A stretch of 24,375 bases of DNA from JBBPYR01 sp038199755 (GTDB lineage Bacteria; Chloroflexota; Ktedonobacteria; Ktedonobacterales; Ktedonobacteraceae), in contig JBBPYR010000274.1 of assembly GCA_038199755.1 (NCBI GenBank), forward strand, positions 1 through 24,375, read 5' to 3'. Of the stretch, positions 21,757-24,375 are shown one piece after another (the first letter of the stretch is position 1; every line of letters starts with the position of its first letter). The position numbers and the translations under genes are program-made. The notes beneath the pieces were generated by a model. That model was not told where the DNA came from, made no database searches, and saw only the letters and a list, made by a program, of their open reading frames with translations.

Positions 21757-21774
21757 ACTGTCCTTCTGGACAGT
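21757..21774. promoter_or_regulatory. Short hairpin/operator ACTGTCC-TTCT-GGACAGT
   Basis: Perfect 7-bp arms with a four-base spacer, 30 bases upstream of the permease -35 element, in a position suitable for a regulator. Confidence 0.35.
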
Positions 21775-21803
21775 GTGGGGGGCTGTTTCCTGGTCTTTTC
21801 TGT

Positions 21804-21832
21804 TTGACATCGCTCTACGTGCTCGTTATACT
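21804..21832 (+). promoter_or_regulatory. Sigma-70-type promoter of the metal-chelate ABC transporter
   Basis: Consensus -35 TTGACA (21804-21809), a 17-base spacer and -10 TATACT (21827-21832). This is the best promoter match in the window. Transcription would start near 21839, giving a very short leader if the first possible start codon is used. Confidence 0.7.
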
Positions 21833-21861
21833 GTCTTCATACTAGATTGTACACCAGCGGA

Positions 21862-22995
21862 ATGCCCTATTTTCTTGTACCAAATAGGCGGAATAGAGAA
21901 ATTGTGAAGCTTACCACATCAACCTTGCAAAATACCTCTATCAGTAGAAGACGTGTCTTGTCTATACCGCTTGTGCTTGGTGTGCTGGTGATCGCGCTCT
22001 TTTTTGTACTGCTCGTGGCGGTAAGTTTTGGCTCGACACCGATTCCTATCGGCACTATCACGCAGATTTTGTTAAATGGCACTGGCCTGTTTCACTTTGC
22101 TCGTCAATGGGACCCGTCGGCGGAGGTGATTGTGTGGCAGGTGCGGTTGCCGGTAGTGATTGGTGCGGCCCTGGTTGGTGCGGCCCTCTCGGTCGCGGGG
22201 GTGCTGTTTCAAGGCATGTTACGCAATCCGCTGGCCGATCCGTACCTGATAGGCACATCGTCAGGTGCGGCCCTTGGTGCGGCGGTTGCGTTTGTTTTGC
22301 CCTTTGATACCGTGTATGGTTCATTATTTCCGTTGACCCCCCTCTTTGCTTTTATTGGCGCGATGAGCACTGTGCTGCTCGTGTATGCAATCGCACGTAT
22401 TGATGGACGCACTCCTACCGTGACGTTGCTGCTAGCGGGTGTCGTGATAAACTCCGTGCTGATCGCTGGCCAGACGCTGGTGCTCACCTTTAGCCAGCAT
22501 GCACAGTTTACGTTGCAAGCCCTGTTCAATTGGCTCTCCGGTGGTGTGGCGGTCACAAGTTGGCCACCTGTACTGGTGGTGGGCATCATTACTGTGGTGG
22601 GGATGGTGTTTGCACAAAGTGTCTCGGGCGTGCTCGATGCCTTCGCGCTGGGCGAGGAGAACGCGGCACATCTTGGCTTACAGGTAGAGCAGCGCAAACT
22701 GTTAATAGTGATTATCGGTTCACTGCTCACCGCCGCTGCTGTCTCTATTAGTGGCTTAATCGGCTTTGTCGGCCTAGTGATGCCACACGCAATGCGCCTG
22801 TTGCTTGGTCCCAATCATCGTTTCTTGTTGCCAGCCTCGGCACTGGGCGGAGCTATTTTCCTCACGTTAGCTGATTTGCTTGCGCGTATCGTTATCGCTC
22901 CCGCCGTTCTGCCTGTGGGCGTCTTCACTGCACTGGTAGGGGCGCCATTCTTCTTGTTCCTGTTGCGGAATAGTAAGCGAGAGTATCGATGGTAA
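21862..22995 (+). CDS. FecCD/BtuC-family ABC transporter permease
   Basis: Integral membrane permease for iron-siderophore, heme or cobalamin uptake, 377 residues from ATG 21862, with about ten hydrophobic helices. Family motifs include WQVRLPVVIGAALVGAALSVAG, VLFQGMLRNPLADPYLIGTS and SGAALGAAVAF. Later come LSGGVAVTSW, LGLQVEQRKLLIVIIGSLLT and ISGLIGFVGLVMPHAMRLLL (the coupling-helix region that contacts the ATPase), then LGGAIFLTLADLLARI. Possible starts are TTG 21847, ATG 21862 and GTG 21904; none has a strong ribosome-binding site and the promoter lies close by, so the N-terminus is uncertain. Its stop overlaps the ATPase start by seven bases, showing translational coupling. The substrate is not determined; no binding-protein gene is within view. 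Confidence 0.92.
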   Translation: MPYFLVPNRRNREIVKLTTSTLQNTSISRRRVLSIPLVLGVLVIALFFVLLVAVSFGSTPIPIGTITQILLNGTGLFHFARQWDPSAEVIVWQVRLPVVIGAALVGAALSVAGVLFQGMLRNPLADPYLIGTSSGAALGAAVAFVLPFDTVYGSLFPLTPLFAFIGAMSTVLLVYAIARIDGRTPTVTLLLAGVVINSVLIAGQTLVLTFSQHAQFTLQALFNWLSGGVAVTSWPPVLVVGIITVVGMVFAQSVSGVLDAFALGEENAAHLGLQVEQRKLLIVIIGSLLTAAAVSISGLIGFVGLVMPHAMRLLLGPNHRFLLPASALGGAIFLTLADLLARIVIAPAVLPVGVFTALVGAPFFLFLLRNSKREYRW

Positions 22996-24375
22996 TAGAT
23001 GCTGCACACGTGCAACAGAGCGGTATGTCACAGTTGCGGGCGCAAGGTATCACTTTCAGCTATGATCGCCGCCACCCCAAACCACTTTTTTATGATGTTT
23101 CGCTTGACGTACATGCTGGCGAGATGGTGGGCTTGCTCGGACCAAATGGCTCTGGCAAAACAACCCTGTTACGCTTATTGAGCGGAGTGCTACAGCCACA
23201 AGCGGGACACATCGAATTAGAGGGGCGTACTTTGCAACAATGGGGGAGGCGTGGTGCGGCACAGCGGATTGCGGTCGTGCCGCAGGAGCTGCATGTGCCC
23301 TTTGCTTTTACTGTCGAGCATATGGTGGGCCTTGGTCGCACGCCCTTTATCAGAGGCTTCTTTGGCACGCTGACCGCACAAGATGAGGCGGTGATGCAAG
23401 ACGCGATGGCGGCGGCGGGGGTGACGCCACTGGCACAGCGTGTGTTCAATGAACTGAGCGGAGGCGAACGGCAGCGCGTGATGATCGCGATGGCTCTGGC
23501 ACAGCAGCCACTACTGCTCTTGCTCGATGAACCCACAGCACATCTTGATATCAAATATCAGATCGAGACGCTTGAACTCGTCCAACGCCTGAACGCTGAA
23601 CGCAATGTAACGGTGATCGCTGCCATGCATGATCTCAACCTGGCGGCTCGCTACTTTCCACGGCTGTTACTTTTCCAACGTGGTATCGTGGCCGACGCCA
23701 GCCCAGCTGAGGTGTTAGAGTCAGCTCTGTTAAGTCGCGTCTATGGAGTGCAGGTGCAGGTAGGTATTTTGCGTGGCACACAGCACCTGAGCGTTTTACC
23801 TCCTGGCAGTGTGGCGGAAGAGGAACGACCCGCTTTGACAGCGCATCAACTGCGGGTGCATGTCATTGCAGGAGGGGGCTCTGGCGAGGTAATGATGCGG
23901 GCATTGGCGGACGCACACATCCCATTCACGGCGGGTGCCCTGAATGTCGGTGATAGTGATCATACCTTAGCATTACGCCTAGCCGATGAGGTCATCACAG
24001 AGCAGCCGTATGCACCCATTTCGCAGGCCAATCTGGATGCTGTATGTGCTAGCCTTACTCGGGCGTCTGCCCTTATTCTCTGTCCAACCCCGATTGGCCC
24101 CGGCAATCTTGCGCTCTTGCGAGAGGCTGTGCAGGCGTCGCTGAACGGGCTACCCGTCTTCTTGCTGGCCCCAGGAGAACGCGATACTGATCCCGCCGAA
24201 ACTGCTGAGCTGCACGATTTGCCTGAGAACGGGGACGTTACAGAGGATGAGCTTATGCAACGAACGGGTATGATGGCACGTGATTATACGAGTGGAGAGG
24301 GTTTGATGTATCTTCGCCAGTTATTACGAAATGGGGCGGTGATAGCTCTATCGGTGAGCATGGTGGTGGAAACAC
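22989..24375 (+). CDS. ABC transporter ATPase (FecE/BtuD type) with extra C-terminal domain, partial
   Basis: ATP-binding subunit for the permease just upstream. The frame is open from ATG 22989 to the window end (462 codons) without a stop. The ABC domain has FSYDRRHPKPLFYDVSLDVHAGEM, Walker A GPNGSGKTT (51-59), Q-loop VVPQELHVPFAFTVEHMV, signature LSGGERQR (156-163), Walker B LLLLDEPTAHLD (Asp180, Glu181) and switch MHDLNLAARY. Beyond about residue 285 there is a second domain: LRVHVIAGGGSGEVMMRALA, GALNVGDSDHTLALRLADEV, then ALILCPTPIGPGNLALLREA. Comparable extensions occur in some cobalamin/Fe3+-siderophore ATPases of Firmicutes and archaea; their function is not established. ATG 23025 is an alternative start. 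Confidence 0.92.
   Translation, partial: MVIDAAHVQQSGMSQLRAQGITFSYDRRHPKPLFYDVSLDVHAGEMVGLLGPNGSGKTTLLRLLSGVLQPQAGHIELEGRTLQQWGRRGAAQRIAVVPQELHVPFAFTVEHMVGLGRTPFIRGFFGTLTAQDEAVMQDAMAAAGVTPLAQRVFNELSGGERQRVMIAMALAQQPLLLLLDEPTAHLDIKYQIETLELVQRLNAERNVTVIAAMHDLNLAARYFPRLLLFQRGIVADASPAEVLESALLSRVYGVQVQVGILRGTQHLSVLPPGSVAEEERPALTAHQLRVHVIAGGGSGEVMMRALADAHIPFTAGALNVGDSDHTLALRLADEVITEQPYAPISQANLDAVCASLTRASALILCPTPIGPGNLALLREAVQASLNGLPVFLLAPGERDTDPAETAELHDLPENGDVTEDELMQRTGMMARDYTSGEGLMYLRQLLRNGAVIALSVSMVVET

Noticed and set aside
21602..21757. N-terminal extension of the flavin reductase frame
   Set aside because: The conserved domain starts at ATG 21601 and the extension covers the palindromes of the divergent promoter region.
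1..24375. CRISPR arrays, tRNA or rRNA genes, complete insertion sequences, phage or defence genes
   Set aside because: No regularly spaced direct repeats with spacers, no tRNA-like cloverleaf with anticodon features, and no transposase, integrase or recognisable defence protein was seen on either strand.

Overview
The window reads as a chromosomal segment of a moderate-GC bacterium. The mix of genes (a very long SMC, RecQ with a C-terminal helix-turn-helix domain, a soluble sensor kinase, HoxEFU-like hydrogenase remnants, SufU next to a tandem rhodanese) together with small structured interspersed repeats suggests a Chloroflexota member, perhaps Ktedonobacteria-like. This assignment is inference from gene flavour; no rRNA or other phylogenetic marker was compared.

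Layout. 1-330: the end of an upstream coding frame, a small terminal-inverted-repeat element, and an extended -10 promoter. 326-1654: amidase (+). 1693-3552 (-): ArsB-type ion transporter followed by a universal stress protein. 3660-5021 (-): membrane protein with a Pro/Gln-rich repetitive tail. 5374-9219 (+): smc. 9351-12592 (+): quinone oxidoreductase and recQ. 12973-13611 (-): four-helix membrane protein, divergent from a soluble histidine kinase (13917-15413, +). 15458-16312 (-): decayed remnant of a bidirectional [NiFe]-hydrogenase operon. 16553-18481 (+): Nudix hydrolase and pyruvate kinase. 18482-18873: second copy of the small element plus repeat debris. 18874-20306 (+): tandem-rhodanese sulfurtransferase and SufU, separated by a long perfect hairpin. 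20335-21601 (-): flavin reductase and an overlapping uracil-DNA glycosylase. 21862 to the end (+): BtuC/FecD-type permease overlapping an ABC ATPase that runs off the window.

Most genes are housekeeping functions: chromosome organisation (smc), DNA repair (recQ, UDG, Nudix), glycolysis (pyruvate kinase), sulfur and Fe-S metabolism (sulfurtransferase, SufU) and metal-chelate uptake (ABC transporter).

The least ordinary features are: (i) the hydrogenase graveyard, where pieces of hoxE, hoxF, hoxU and a hydrogenase maturation protease are compressed into about 0.86 kb with in-frame stops and deletion junctions; (ii) tandem TTGTGAT boxes with 11-bp spacing, found both before the histidine kinase and before the hoxE remnant, suggesting one shared regulator; (iii) a roughly 155-bp MITE-like element present twice, with a perfect 25-bp inverted repeat and two nested hairpins in the better copy, plus degraded fragments elsewhere. 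I did not identify a convincing novel multi-gene system such as defence or biosynthesis.
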